Source of the DNA: W589 sp964611805 | GTDB lineage: Bacteria; Chloroflexota; Dehalococcoidia; Dehalococcoidales; Fen-1064 | Length of the DNA stretch: 33,842 bases | Assembly (NCBI GenBank): GCA_964611805.1 | Contig: CAZTBG010000023.1 | Coordinates: 1 to 33,842 of the forward strand | Direction: 5' to 3' | In this document: piece by piece, positions 24,428 to 32,582 of the stretch | Position numbering within the stretch: position 1 is the first letter of the stretch | How the letters are laid out: every line of letters begins with the position of its first letter | Program-made: the position numbers and the translations under genes | Notes under the pieces: generated by a model | Databases searched by the model: none | Told to the model about the DNA's origin: nothing | What the model saw: the letters and a program-made list of their open reading frames with translations, nothing else

Positions 24428-25423
24428 CTATTTCTTCAGTTTATCCGCATCATAGAAGCAAGCGCGTAAATGGCCTGGGCTTACTTCTTCAAGTTTCGGC
24501 ATTTCTACCCGGCATCTGTCGAAGGCATAATCACAACGTGGATGGAAGGCACAGCCACCGGGGAGCCTGGAAAGATTGGGCGGGAGGCCCCTGATAACAC
24601 GTAAACTCTTTTTACGTTCACTGTCCAGTCGTGGGACCGATGCCAGCAAGCCGAGGGTATAGGGATGTTTCGGGTTACCGTATATTTCATCTGTTGACCC
24701 TGTTTCTACCAGATTACCAGCATACATCACATTAACGCGGTCCACGTAGCGAGCGACAACTCCCAGGTTGTGTGTGATAAGAAGGACGGCTGTACCCAGG
24801 CGGTGTCGTAAATCGGCAATTATCTCGAGGAGTTGGGCCTGAACGGTCACATCAAGTGAGGTCGTCGGTTCGTCTGCAATCAGGAGTTGGGGGTCGCAGC
24901 TCAAGGCCATCGCAATCATAATGCGCTGCTGCATGCCACCACTGAACTGGAAGGGATAGTGCTCAGCGCGGCGCTCTGCGTCCGATATCCCCACGAGCCT
25001 AAGTAGTCTGACTGTTTCCTGGAATGACTGCTCCTTATCCAGGCCACGGTGAAGTTCCAACGATTCTGATATCTGGCGTTTGACGGTGAGCACCGGGTTC
25101 AGAGAGGTTGTCGGCTCCTGGAAGATCATGGCGATTTGGTTGCCTCTAATGTGACGCATTTCTTCCTCGGAGACCTTTAGCAGGTCCCTTCCCTGAAAGA
25201 TAATCTCACCACCCATGATGATGCCCGGGGGATACGGAATAAGTCGTAAGACAGAAAGAGCACTTACGCTCTTGCCGCAAGCACTCTCGCCAACCAGACC
25301 AACACTCTCTCCCTTCTTGATAAAGTAACTGAGACCATCGACGGCCTTAACCTCTCCTTCCTGAGTGTAAAAATAGGTTTGTAGGTTCTTGACTTCGAGT
25401 ACTACCTCATCAGTTGTTGTCAT
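24428..25423 (-). CDS. oppD: oligopeptide/dipeptide ABC transporter ATP-binding protein (OppD/DppD type)
   Basis: Partner ATPase of OppF, 331 residues from ATG 25423 (a TTG at 25438 is possible). Walker A is GLVGESACGKSVSAL, with Ala where most homologs have Gly. The signature is FSGGMQQRIMIAMAL, Walker B is LLIADEPTTSLDV, and the H-loop is ITHNLGVV. The C-terminal domain has GGCAFHPRCDYAFDRC. It is separated from oppF by a few bases. The gene is probably first in its transcript; the AT-rich region upstream has several TATA-like words but no convincing -35. Confidence 0.92.
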   Translation of the reverse strand: MTTTDEVVLEVKNLQTYFYTQEGEVKAVDGLSYFIKKGESVGLVGESACGKSVSALSVLRLIPYPPGIIMGGEIIFQGRDLLKVSEEEMRHIRGNQIAMIFQEPTTSLNPVLTVKRQISESLELHRGLDKEQSFQETVRLLRLVGISDAERRAEHYPFQFSGGMQQRIMIAMALSCDPQLLIADEPTTSLDVTVQAQLLEIIADLRHRLGTAVLLITHNLGVVARYVDRVNVMYAGNLVETGSTDEIYGNPKHPYTLGLLASVPRLDSERKKSLRVIRGLPPNLSRLPGGCAFHPRCDYAFDRCRVEMPKLEEVSPGHLRACFYDADKLKK

Positions 25424-25650
25424 CTTTCTTAAGAACAACCCAGGAATCGGGCAGGCGCGAAATTATATTCCTGCGTTTATACCCCCTTTATACTATAGAA
25501 ACACTCTGCGGCTAGGTCAGACAGGCACACAGACTGGCGTGATTCTAACATGAGGACTCACCTTTGTCAACCCTGGGGGTGCCATTTATTATGGGCTGTT
25601 CTGGCTGCTTTTTCAGTAGAACGACCGGCAGAGTGCTTTGGTGTTTTCAT

Positions 25651-25679
25651 TTGACGCATCGGGGCTCGTTTGCTAGAAT
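25651..25679 (+). promoter_or_regulatory. promoter of the crotonase gene
   Basis: TTGACG (25651-25656), a 17-base spacer and TAGAAT (25674-25679): ten of twelve consensus positions. It predicts a 5' leader of about 65 bases. An 8-base direct repeat AGCTGCTC (11-base step) lies in that leader. The rest of the 25424-25751 gap between oppD and this gene shows nothing else. Confidence 0.6.
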
Positions 25680-25751
25680 CATTAGCCAGATAGACCTTAG
25701 CTGCTCAGAAGCTGCTCGGGTCAGGATAATAAATTATAGATGGAGGTAATT

Positions 25752-26516
25752 ATGGCTGTAGTTAACTATGAGAAGGAAGGCCGGATTGCTATCATGACAA
25801 TCAATCGCCCGGAGGCGTTGAACGCCCTCAGCGCTGAAGTATCGGCAGAACTACGTGAGGCATATATAGACTTTCGGGATGACGCGGAGCTGTGGGTCGC
25901 CATCGTGACGGGTGCGGGAGACCGGGCATTTTCTGCTGGTGCTGATATAAAGGGTTTTCGCCCGGGCCCCAGAGAAATGCCGGCCGGACAGACAGGAGAA
26001 GTGGTGAGGCCGGACAAAATATGGAAGCCCTTCATTGCGGCCATCCATGGTTATTGCCTCGGTGGTGGTCTGGAACTGGCGATGACCTGCGACATCAGGA
26101 TAGCGGCAGATAACGCCCAGTTTGGTCAGCCGGAGATAAATATTGGCTTTCTGCCCGGTGGTGGCGGCACCCAGAGGCTGCCACGTTTCATACCGCGGGC
26201 GGTGGCTGCCGAGATACTACTCGCCGGCAACCGAATAGATGCTCAGGAAGCACTGCGCGTTGGGCTTGTGAGCCGGGTTGTACCGCGCGACCAGCTAATG
26301 ACCACGGCCATGGAAATCGCTAATACCATTTGCACTCGGGCGCCGCTGGGTGTCAGAGCGTGTAAGGAAGCCATGATTCGGGGGTACGAGATGACCCTTG
26401 ATGAGGGTCTGGCGCTTGAGCGTGAGAAGGTTGCTGAATGCCGGGCGACCGAGGACTTCATGGAGGGTGCCCGGGCCTTTGTTGAGAAGAGGCCGCCTAA
26501 TTACAAAGCAAAGTAA
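25752..26516 (+). CDS. enoyl-CoA hydratase/isomerase family protein (crotonase)
   Basis: Crotonase-fold enzyme that hydrates enoyl-CoA in fatty or organic acid degradation. It has 254 residues. The CoA oxyanion-hole motifs are AFSAGADIKGF (59-69) and GYCLGGGLELAMTCDIRIAA (100-119). Both catalytic glutamates of classical enoyl-CoA hydratase align: Glu108 in LELA and Glu128 in QPEI. PGGGGTQRLPR is also conserved. GGAGG at 25742-25746 sets the ATG at 25752 rather than the one at 25740. It is monocistronic with its own promoter and converges with the FKBP gene. Confidence 0.93.
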   Translation: MAVVNYEKEGRIAIMTINRPEALNALSAEVSAELREAYIDFRDDAELWVAIVTGAGDRAFSAGADIKGFRPGPREMPAGQTGEVVRPDKIWKPFIAAIHGYCLGGGLELAMTCDIRIAADNAQFGQPEINIGFLPGGGGTQRLPRFIPRAVAAEILLAGNRIDAQEALRVGLVSRVVPRDQLMTTAMEIANTICTRAPLGVRACKEAMIRGYEMTLDEGLALEREKVAECRATEDFMEGARAFVEKRPPNYKAK

Positions 26517-26535
26517 TTCTTAGTTTATCTGATAA

Positions 26536-26982
26536 CTATCTGATATCGACAAGCGTTATCTCAAAGGTGAGGTCTTTACCGGCGAGTGGGTGGTTGGTGT
26601 CTAACGTAACGGTTTTTTCTGTAACCTCGACTATCGGGACATTCAGACTTGTGCCGTTTGCGTAGGTGATGGTGACGTATGCGCCAACCTCCGGTGTTAT
26701 CCCTTCCGGAAGCTCGTTAAGGTCTACTTCTATTAGGAGGTCATCGCGATAAGGCCCATAGGCCTCTTCCGGCGCGAGGGTCACTGTCTTGGTCTGCCCA
26801 ATTTTCATCCCATATATAGCGTCCTCGAATCCGGATATCATCTGGCCAGCACCCAGGGTGAATTCCAAGGGGTCTCCATCACGGGATGAGTCAAATTCGG
26901 TTCCATCCTGCAGTGTGCCGGTATAATGTACCAGGACAGTGTCGCCTTCAGCGGCAAGGCGGTTATTGGCGCATCCGCTCAT
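26536..26982 (-). CDS. FKBP-type peptidyl-prolyl isomerase, probable lipoprotein with broken signal peptide
   Basis: Protein-folding isomerase of the SlyD-like FKBP class, 148 residues from ATG 26982. GDTVLVHYTGTLQDGTEFDSS opens the FKBP half-domain, QMISGFEDAIYGMKIGQTKTVTL continues it, and the inserted flap (APEEAYGPYRDDLLIEVD) follows. The protein starts MSGCANN with no ribosome site. In another frame just upstream, ATG 27037 begins MKRSLVVFL; one base shift joins it to LITITTIMSGC, giving a complete lipoprotein signal with Cys at +1. A TAA in the current frame blocks simple extension. Either a frameshift mutation or a sequencing error lies near 26999-27012. It is downstream of the Lon-like gene. 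Confidence 0.85.
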   Translation of the reverse strand: MSGCANNRLAAEGDTVLVHYTGTLQDGTEFDSSRDGDPLEFTLGAGQMISGFEDAIYGMKIGQTKTVTLAPEEAYGPYRDDLLIEVDLNELPEGITPEVGAYVTITYANGTSLNVPIVEVTEKTVTLDTNHPLAGKDLTFEITLVDIR

Positions 26983-27078
26983 TATGGTAGTAATGGTAAT
27001 CAGGGTTCCTTAGGAATACTACAAGGCTTCTTTTCATGATACACATACGACTGTCCCATTTACTGTCAATTTTCCCAT

Positions 27079-29520
27079 TCAGGACTCGGAGTTTTCTGTT
27101 TTTCTACCTCCGTTCTGGTTTTCCTCACCTTTGGAAAAGTCCCGGTACTTTTCTGCCAGACTTATCAAGCGTTTCTGCACCAGGTCGTTGATAGAGCCCG
27201 GCTCAAAGTCACCGTTTTCTAGAAGTTTTCCTGCCTTCCGTCCCGTCAGGACTTCCATTCCTTCGTCGATAGTACTTACCGGGTAGATGTGGAACTGGCC
27301 TTCCTTGATAGCATCGGCAACGGCATCTTTGAGCATCAGATTGCGTATATTACTAGCCGGAATCAGGACTCCCTGCCGGCCGTTCAGTCCCTTGGTGCGA
27401 CATATCTCAAAGAAGCCCTCAACCTTCTCGTTGATTCCCCCGATTGCCTGCACCTCTCCTTTTTGATTGACGGAGCCGGTAACGGAAATGCCTCGCTTTA
27501 TCGGCACTCCAGACAGGCAGGACAGGATAGAGTAGAGCTCGGTACTCGAGGCGCTATCACCGTCAACCTCCTCGTAGCTCTGCTCGAAGACGAGGCGGGC
27601 AGACAGGGACAGAGGGATATCACGGGCGTACCTGTCGTGGATGTAGCCATTGAGTATCATTACCCCTTTAGTATGAAGACGTCCTCCCAGCTTGGCTTCT
27701 CGCTCGATGTCAATCAATCCTTCTCTACCGACGCTGACACTGGCCGTTATCCGGCTGGGACGGCCGAAAGCGAAGTCCCCGAGGTCAATAACGGCCAGCC
27801 CGTTGACCTCTCCAATGCCCTCACCATCGGTCTCAATTTTAATCATGCCAGTCTCTATCATCTCGCTGATGCGCTGCTGGATAAGGTTAGAGCGGTACAC
27901 TCGCTGTTCCACCGCCTTCTCTACGTGCTCAGCCTCTATTAGCCCCGTGCCATCTTCCCCTGCCCAGAAATTGGCCTCACGGATGATATCAGCGATATTG
28001 GCAAAAAGGGTGGAGAGCTTGTTACGGTCGCCAGCTAGGCGCGAGCTGTGTTCGATAATCCTGGCCAGAGCGTTGCTTTTCAGATGTCTCATGTCTTCTT
28101 CCTGGCAGAGACGGCAGATAACAGAGGCATACTGCTTGAGGCAGGCTTCGTTCTTGTCCATCTGAGTGTCAAAATCCGCCTTGACCTTAAAAAGTTCCTG
28201 AAACTGCAGGTCAGCCTGCAGCAACAGGTAGTAGAACAGCGGCTCGCCGATGATAATGACTTTGATATCGAGTGGAATTGGTTCCGGGCGTAAGGTCTTG
28301 GTAGCCACGAAACCGAGCCGTTCTGCGATTTCTTCGATGGTGAGCTTTTCGTCACGCAAGGTCCTTTTCAGGCCTTCCCATGACTGAAAATTGGTGAGCA
28401 GGTCTTCAATTCTGAGGGCGAGGTAGCCGCCGTTAGCCTTGTGCAGGGAGCCGCCCCTTATCATTGTGAAGTCGGTGTAAAGAGCACCGAACTGGGTCTC
28501 CTTCTCGATAAGACCAAAGAGATTATTAAAGGTGGGGTTCAGCTCCAGGACTACCGGTGCGCCCTTGAGTTCGGAATTGTCAACTACGACATTGACTTCA
28601 TAGTTCTGTAAGGCCCTCTTTCTTGTCTGTTCCTGCATGGCACCAAACAATGAGTCATGGTCTTGTGGTGCTGAGTCTGACTTGAACTGCTCGTAGTTCT
28701 CAATGATGTTCTGCTCGACCTCGTCAAGATAGGCGACCATCTGGGGTAGCTCATCATACTTATTTTTGAGCCCCTGGAATGTATTGCCGATTGCATAGCC
28801 AGCGACCTGGTGGTCACTATCCTCCAACTGCTGCTCAACGGTTCGTTCCTCTGCCTGCAATTCAGAGATTACGTCCTTTAGCTCTTTGCTCAGCTCGTCT
28901 CTGGCATTCGTCAGTTGCTCTTTGGCATCTGGACTCAGTTTCTGGTACTCTTCCTCGCTCATTGTTTCGCCCTGAGAAGCTGGCATCAGGATTAGGCCTA
29001 CCTGCGTTGTTTTCAGCAGTAGCCCTCTCTCCTTGGCCTTCTCACTAATGGCGTTGAATGCCGTTTCCCTTTTTTTGTTCAACTCCTGGACTATTTCCGA
29101 CCGCCGTTCTTCATACTCCTTACTGCCGAACGCCTGGACAAGGCTCTTGCGGGCATTTTCGATGGCGTGCTTCATATCCTTTTGCAGGGTTTGTCCCGTG
29201 CCGGCGGGAACCTTCAATGCTTTAGGACAATACGGGTCACGGAAGTTGTGCACGTAGCACCAGTCGGGGGGAGTCTCTTTCTCAGCAGCCAGTGCTTCCA
29301 GAAAGGACTTTATCACGGTGGCCTTGCCTGTGCCGGCAGGTCCAGCAACGTAGATGTTAAAGCCCGGTTTTTGGATATTCAGGCCAAACTTGAGAGCACT
29401 AAGTGCCCTTTCCTGACCAATGATGCTATCCGCTGGCTTCAACTCTGCAGTAGATTCGCATTCGAATAAATTCGGGTCGCATCTTTCCCTTACCTGCTCG
29501 GCGGTAAGTTCCACAGGCAT
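27079..29520 (-). CDS. Lon-family AAA+ protease (LonB/LonC-like, AAA_32 type)
   Basis: ATP-dependent serine protease, 813 residues. Walker A is GPAGTGKAT (60-68, Lys66). A long coiled-coil insertion occupies about 110-300, rich in E, K and Q (SKELKDVISELQAEERTVEQ). The protease domain at the C-terminus has the Lon dyad: Ser656 in DGDSASS and Lys699 in GINEKVEGF, 43 residues apart exactly as in E. coli Lon. There is no LAN substrate-binding domain, so it belongs to the shorter Lon-like class rather than LonA. The tail is Gly/Asn/Glu-rich. GAGGAGG precedes the ATG. The substrates are unknown. Confidence 0.92.
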   Translation of the reverse strand: MPVELTAEQVRERCDPNLFECESTAELKPADSIIGQERALSALKFGLNIQKPGFNIYVAGPAGTGKATVIKSFLEALAAEKETPPDWCYVHNFRDPYCPKALKVPAGTGQTLQKDMKHAIENARKSLVQAFGSKEYEERRSEIVQELNKKRETAFNAISEKAKERGLLLKTTQVGLILMPASQGETMSEEEYQKLSPDAKEQLTNARDELSKELKDVISELQAEERTVEQQLEDSDHQVAGYAIGNTFQGLKNKYDELPQMVAYLDEVEQNIIENYEQFKSDSAPQDHDSLFGAMQEQTRKRALQNYEVNVVVDNSELKGAPVVLELNPTFNNLFGLIEKETQFGALYTDFTMIRGGSLHKANGGYLALRIEDLLTNFQSWEGLKRTLRDEKLTIEEIAERLGFVATKTLRPEPIPLDIKVIIIGEPLFYYLLLQADLQFQELFKVKADFDTQMDKNEACLKQYASVICRLCQEEDMRHLKSNALARIIEHSSRLAGDRNKLSTLFANIADIIREANFWAGEDGTGLIEAEHVEKAVEQRVYRSNLIQQRISEMIETGMIKIETDGEGIGEVNGLAVIDLGDFAFGRPSRITASVSVGREGLIDIEREAKLGGRLHTKGVMILNGYIHDRYARDIPLSLSARLVFEQSYEEVDGDSASSTELYSILSCLSGVPIKRGISVTGSVNQKGEVQAIGGINEKVEGFFEICRTKGLNGRQGVLIPASNIRNLMLKDAVADAIKEGQFHIYPVSTIDEGMEVLTGRKAGKLLENGDFEPGSINDLVQKRLISLAEKYRDFSKGEENQNGGRKTENSES

Positions 29521-29628
29521 TTCTTACCTCCTCGTTATGGCCTTGGCGCGCCCGTGAGTAATGTCAGGCGGCATGTAATGTTATCATAGCAAATTCTTGG
29601 AATATATGATAGCGAACGGCAGTCCTCA

Positions 29629-29778
29629 TTATTCCCAGTGGAAGAACCGGGTTGATAGTAGGATTGCCATGACCATTATGCCTATGACTATTGGTGACGC
29701 CTGTACGTTCCAGCCGGAGCCGAGCCAGGGGTCCTGCAACGTCAGGATGACATAACGGAGAAGCGTGGCATCAGCTTT
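29629..29778 (-). pseudogene. remnant of an ABC-2 permease C-terminus
   Basis: Reading from 29757 leftwards to TAA at 29631-29629 gives 42 residues that begin RYVILTLQDPWLG and end ILLSTRFFHWE. One hydrophobic helix is followed by an R-F-F-x-W-E terminus, as at the end of drug-type ABC-2 permeases. The frame opens only after a stop codon and has no start or ribosome site, so this is a relic rather than a gene. It lies in the 415-base gap between the Lon-like gene and plsY. Confidence 0.5.
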
Positions 29779-29810
29779 CTAAGGTGCTCGACTTCGATAA
29801 CCGCCGTCAT
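29772..29810 (-). pseudogene. remnant of an ABC transporter ATPase N-terminus
   Basis: ATG at 29810 encodes MTAVIEVEHLRKL, the typical opening strand of an ABC ATPase, and then runs out of frame into the permease remnant. The order ATPase start then permease end fits an ATPase-permease pair that lost nearly all its sequence in one deletion with a junction near 29760-29775. The match is short and could be chance. Confidence 0.35.
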
Positions 29811-29872
29811 TTCGTCAATGGTATCATCGCCGTATTCAGGCCGTCAATATGTAATGCTGTCTCTGTGGACGG

Positions 29873-29902
29873 TTGACATCCCGTGTTTGATTAGTCTATT
29901 CT
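29873..29902 (+). promoter_or_regulatory. possible plsY promoter
   Basis: A perfect TTGACA (29873-29878) and TATTCT (29897-29902, four of six) are 18 bases apart, about 35 bases before the plsY start. Confidence 0.4.
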
Positions 29903-29935
29903 CTTGAACAGAAATCGTGGTCTGAGGGTAATGGT

Positions 29936-30559
29936 GTGGATGGTTTCTTCATTGCTCTGGCAATCATAATTGCCTACCTGCTAGGCTCTATCCCTTCTGC
30001 TTACCTGGTAGGGCGTCTGCGGAAGGGTACCGACATCCGGGAGATGGGAACCCGGAATATGGGGGCGATGAATGTCTTCTATACCATCGGTTTCTGGTGG
30101 GGACTTCTTGTCCTGATAATAGATGTCGGTAAAGGTGCGGCCGCAATGGGTGTTGCCATAGCCCTGGGAGTGGGAGAGGTAGCACAGTTCGTTACGGGGG
30201 CGACGGTAGTGCTCGGACACGCCTTTCCTGTGTTTCTCGGGTTTCATGGTGGTAAGGGTGGCGCAACCTGTATCGGTGTTCTCTGTGTCCTGATGCCGTG
30301 GGGCCTTCCGATTGCTTTTGGTATTTTCTGCATCTTATTGCTTATAACCCGCTTCCCCACGCTGAGCTACAGCATTGCTCTGATAGCCTTTCCGTTTGTG
30401 GGATGGTTAATCTACGAAAGATGGGAACTGGTAGTCTACTCGGTGGGATTGCTGCTAATTCCTTTTGTCAGATATATTCCCCGTATCAGGGAGATGCGGG
30501 ACAAGGCGGGCAACTGGGGCCGTTTTTTTCGTCGCAAGAGTCTTGAGGACAGGTTTTAG
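29936..30559 (+). CDS. plsY: glycerol-3-phosphate acyltransferase PlsY
   Basis: Integral membrane enzyme that makes lysophosphatidate from acyl-phosphate and glycerol-3-phosphate, the first step of phospholipid synthesis. It has 207 residues and about five helices. All three family motifs are present: GSIPSAYLVGR, the glycine-rich GTRNMGAMNVF, and GHAFPVFLGFHGGKGGAT. In the motif that usually reads GSGNxGATN, this protein has GTRNMGAMN. The start is GTG, set by GAGGG 7 bases upstream; nearby ATGs are out of frame. It is followed by two strong hairpins. Confidence 0.95.
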   Translation: MDGFFIALAIIIAYLLGSIPSAYLVGRLRKGTDIREMGTRNMGAMNVFYTIGFWWGLLVLIIDVGKGAAAMGVAIALGVGEVAQFVTGATVVLGHAFPVFLGFHGGKGGATCIGVLCVLMPWGLPIAFGIFCILLLITRFPTLSYSIALIAFPFVGWLIYERWELVVYSVGLLLIPFVRYIPRIREMRDKAGNWGRFFRRKSLEDRF

Positions 30560-30573
30560 CCGGTTAAAAAGAA

Positions 30574-30599
30574 AAGTCGGAGACTTTCATCTCCGACTT
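30574..30599 (+). terminator. plsY terminator hairpin 1
   Basis: A perfect 10-bp stem, AAGTCGGAGA (30574-30583) with TCTCCGACTT (30590-30599), has a 6-base loop and lies 15 bases after the plsY stop. The upstream side is A-rich, so it could also serve the opposite strand. Confidence 0.65.
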
Positions 30600-30615
30600 G
30601 ATGTACCAGGTTCCT

Positions 30616-30639
30616 GCCCCGAACTATTTGGTTCGGGGC
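30616..30639. terminator. second hairpin between convergent plsY and MaoC genes
   Basis: A perfect 9-bp stem, GCCCCGAAC (30616-30624) with GTTCGGGGC (30631-30639), has a 6-base loop and is followed by TATTTC. With the first hairpin it forms a back-to-back barrier between convergent genes. Confidence 0.55.
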
Positions 30640-30674
30640 TATTTCATCGGAATTAGCCTTGAGTGTCGCTGTTA

Positions 30675-31106
30675 CTAACCCTTTGTGGGGAGAATCACTG
30701 TTGCCGTGCCCGGTGTTGTTTTTTCGCCTTTGGAGTTTTCCAGCCAGATATCACAATCAACCAGATGTTCGTCGCCCTCGGTATATTTCTTGGTGACAGT
30801 GCCCTTGCAGGTAAGGGTATCGCCGGGAACATCCATGCCACGGTAGCTGCACCCGTAGGTCTTGATTTTACCCTTCTCACCAACCCAGTCGCCCAGCAGT
30901 TGTCCCAACCAGGCGCTCTTGAGGGCGCCGTGAACGATGATACCGGGTAACTGGTTACCCAGGGCAAAGTCTTTGTCATAATGTATCTGATAGAAGTCGC
31001 CCGAGCCTCCGGCCCACTTTACAAGCTGCTGTGGAGTGGGCTGCTTCTCCAGTGGCGTTACTTCAGTGCCTACGTCTACATCTTCCCAGTATAGTTGGTC
31101 TGCCAT
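30675..31106 (-). CDS. MaoC-family (R)-specific hydratase, catalytic subunit candidate
   Basis: Hot-dog-fold dehydratase/hydratase acting on (R)-3-hydroxyacyl thioesters. It has 143 residues from ATG 31106, where AAGGAG sets the start; the open frame extends upstream but without coding character. The hydratase motif is intact, with Asp37 and His42 in GDFYQIHYD (D-x4-H). PGIIVHGALKSAW is the central helix. It lies 28 bases after the next gene upstream. Together they look like the HadB and HadA halves of a two-subunit dehydratase. Confidence 0.88.
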   Translation of the reverse strand: MADQLYWEDVDVGTEVTPLEKQPTPQQLVKWAGGSGDFYQIHYDKDFALGNQLPGIIVHGALKSAWLGQLLGDWVGEKGKIKTYGCSYRGMDVPGDTLTCKGTVTKKYTEGDEHLVDCDIWLENSKGEKTTPGTATVILPTKG

Positions 31107-31134
31107 TTCTTCACTCCTTTCCGTTTTATGGGCG

Positions 31135-31602
31135 CTAGTAGCTGATGCCGGTACCGCGGGTCTTGGCAACAATTTCACCATCCTGGTTCTTGAAGACGGT
31201 CTCATTGATGATGAAAAGCATCTTGCCGAGCCGGCCCTCGCGCTCGCGGAGTTCGGCAAGCCTGCTGGTGGCAGTTATGGTGTCACCGGCCTGTACAGGC
31301 TTGAAGAAATCGTATTCGTTACCACCGTTGAGCACCCGTGTAAATGGGCTGCTGAATCCTCGCCGTGGACCTGCACCCGCCTTAACAGGGTAGGCATAGT
31401 TGCCAAGAAAGCCCGGTGGAGCGATGAGACTCCGGTAGCCCTTGCTCTTGGCGTACTCTTCGTCGTGGTAAAGGGGATTGGGGTCACCGATTGAATCTGC
31501 CCACCTTCGGATTGGCTCTCTCTCAATCTCGTACACGGAGGGCTCCGACTCTACACCGATTGCGGCTCTCATCTCATCCGTGATTACTGAGTCTCCTGCC
31601 AT
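31135..31602 (-). CDS. MaoC N-terminal-type (FAS1-like) dehydratase, partner subunit
   Basis: A 155-residue hot-dog protein of the MaoC N-terminal dehydratase type. RRWADSIGDPNPLYHDEEYA (32-51) is the family block. Here Asp40 and His46 are one residue further apart than in active D-x4-H hydratases, which suggests a structural or substrate-binding subunit, like HadA beside HadB. The C-terminal strand pair has FFKPVQAGDTITATSR. AAGGAGG precedes the ATG, and an extended -10 promoter lies about 40 bases upstream. Confidence 0.87.
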   Translation of the reverse strand: MAGDSVITDEMRAAIGVESEPSVYEIEREPIRRWADSIGDPNPLYHDEEYAKSKGYRSLIAPPGFLGNYAYPVKAGAGPRRGFSSPFTRVLNGGNEYDFFKPVQAGDTITATSRLAELREREGRLGKMLFIINETVFKNQDGEIVAKTRGTGISY

Positions 31603-31648
31603 AGATAAGCCTCCTTCTTTTTATTCATGTGGCCGATATTCGCCTGAC

Positions 31649-31657
31649 ATTATAGCA
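31649..31657 (-). promoter_or_regulatory. extended -10 promoter of the MaoC pair
   Basis: On the minus strand TGCTATAAT: a perfect -10 TATAAT (31654-31649) with the TGn extension. No good -35 is seen at 17 bases, as expected for extended -10 promoters. Confidence 0.6.
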
Positions 31658-31706
31658 CAAAAAGGACTTCGGGTGGTAAATCCATTACGCTGTAATATGG
31701 CTGGTG

Positions 31707-32405
31707 TTATTTCCTTTTGAGTCTATCTACCAGCCAGTCCTTGAGGAGGTCGTGAAGCTCGTCATGGCTTTCGCGGAGGAAGTGGCCGTTATTCTGGTAA
31801 ATCACCAGCTCTTTTGGCTCTCTGGCCCACTGGTATATCTGGCGGGAGCAGTCGGCGGGCAGGTTCCTGTCACGCTCACCGTGGACCAGCAGGAGTGGTT
31901 TCGGGGATAGCTTGTCCACCGGATGTGCCCCGTAGGTCTGGCTGGAAAGCCCTACTACTGCTTTCACCTGAGGGCTCATTACCCCGGCCTGAATGACCAC
32001 TGCCCCACCGAATGAGTGCCCTACAAGGCCAACGTCCTCTATCCCCTCCTGTCCAAGAAAATGTATCCCCACCAATACATCGAGGACGCACTGAGGAACA
32101 TCTCCAGGAACACGGTAGTCGAGGCGCAGAGAGGTTATTCCCTCGGCGATAAGCTCCTGGCTCAGGTCTTTGAAGATTCCGAAGGATGGGCCATCGAGTC
32201 CACCGAGGGCACCGCAGACCCAGATGACTCCGGCGCTGCCGCTGGCGGGATTAAGAATCCCCCGGATGTCACCACGTGAGGTACTGAGGATGACATCAGT
32301 CCGGGTGGTATCCAGGGGTTTTGTCTTTACTCCGATGAGCCTCAGGCTTGCTTCATTGGTCATTTTCAGCCAAACATTTGAATATACACAATTGGTCTCT
32401 GGCAT
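31707..32405 (-). CDS. alpha/beta hydrolase
   Basis: Cytoplasmic serine hydrolase of unknown substrate, 232 residues. The nucleophile elbow is GHSFGG, the acid lies in HGERDRNLP, and the base is in NNGHFL, so the triad is complete. An oxyanion segment CGALGGLDGP replaces the usual HG. The start is uncertain: ATG 32405 and ATG 32363 both lack a ribosome site. A TATAGT word lies 12 bases before 32405, which would give a very short leader. It reads in the same direction as the MaoC genes but has its own upstream gap of 177 bases, in which nothing else is seen. Confidence 0.82.
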   Translation of the reverse strand: MPETNCVYSNVWLKMTNEASLRLIGVKTKPLDTTRTDVILSTSRGDIRGILNPASGSAGVIWVCGALGGLDGPSFGIFKDLSQELIAEGITSLRLDYRVPGDVPQCVLDVLVGIHFLGQEGIEDVGLVGHSFGGAVVIQAGVMSPQVKAVVGLSSQTYGAHPVDKLSPKPLLLVHGERDRNLPADCSRQIYQWAREPKELVIYQNNGHFLRESHDELHDLLKDWLVDRLKRK

Positions 32406-32582
32406 TAGTGTTTTGATAACTATAACCTAAAACGGGATGATATTAATAGTGGATGACTATTTCGTGGTCGGCGCTAAAATAAAATTATGGCTGCCCGGTT
32501 TAAGTACCGAGTAATAATGATGATGCCGAAAAGGTAAGAGAGGCATTAGGATGTATAGCAGTTAGTTTGCTGTCCTTTGGGC

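Noticed and set aside
26526..26545. 9-base direct repeat TATCTGATA at the crotonase-FKBP junction
   Set aside because: It is two copies only, AT-rich, and overlaps the FKBP stop codon; chance is sufficient.
27289..27942. Open frame of 217 codons opposite the Lon-like gene
   Set aside because: It is antisense to conserved Lon motifs, without ribosome site or recognisable protein features.
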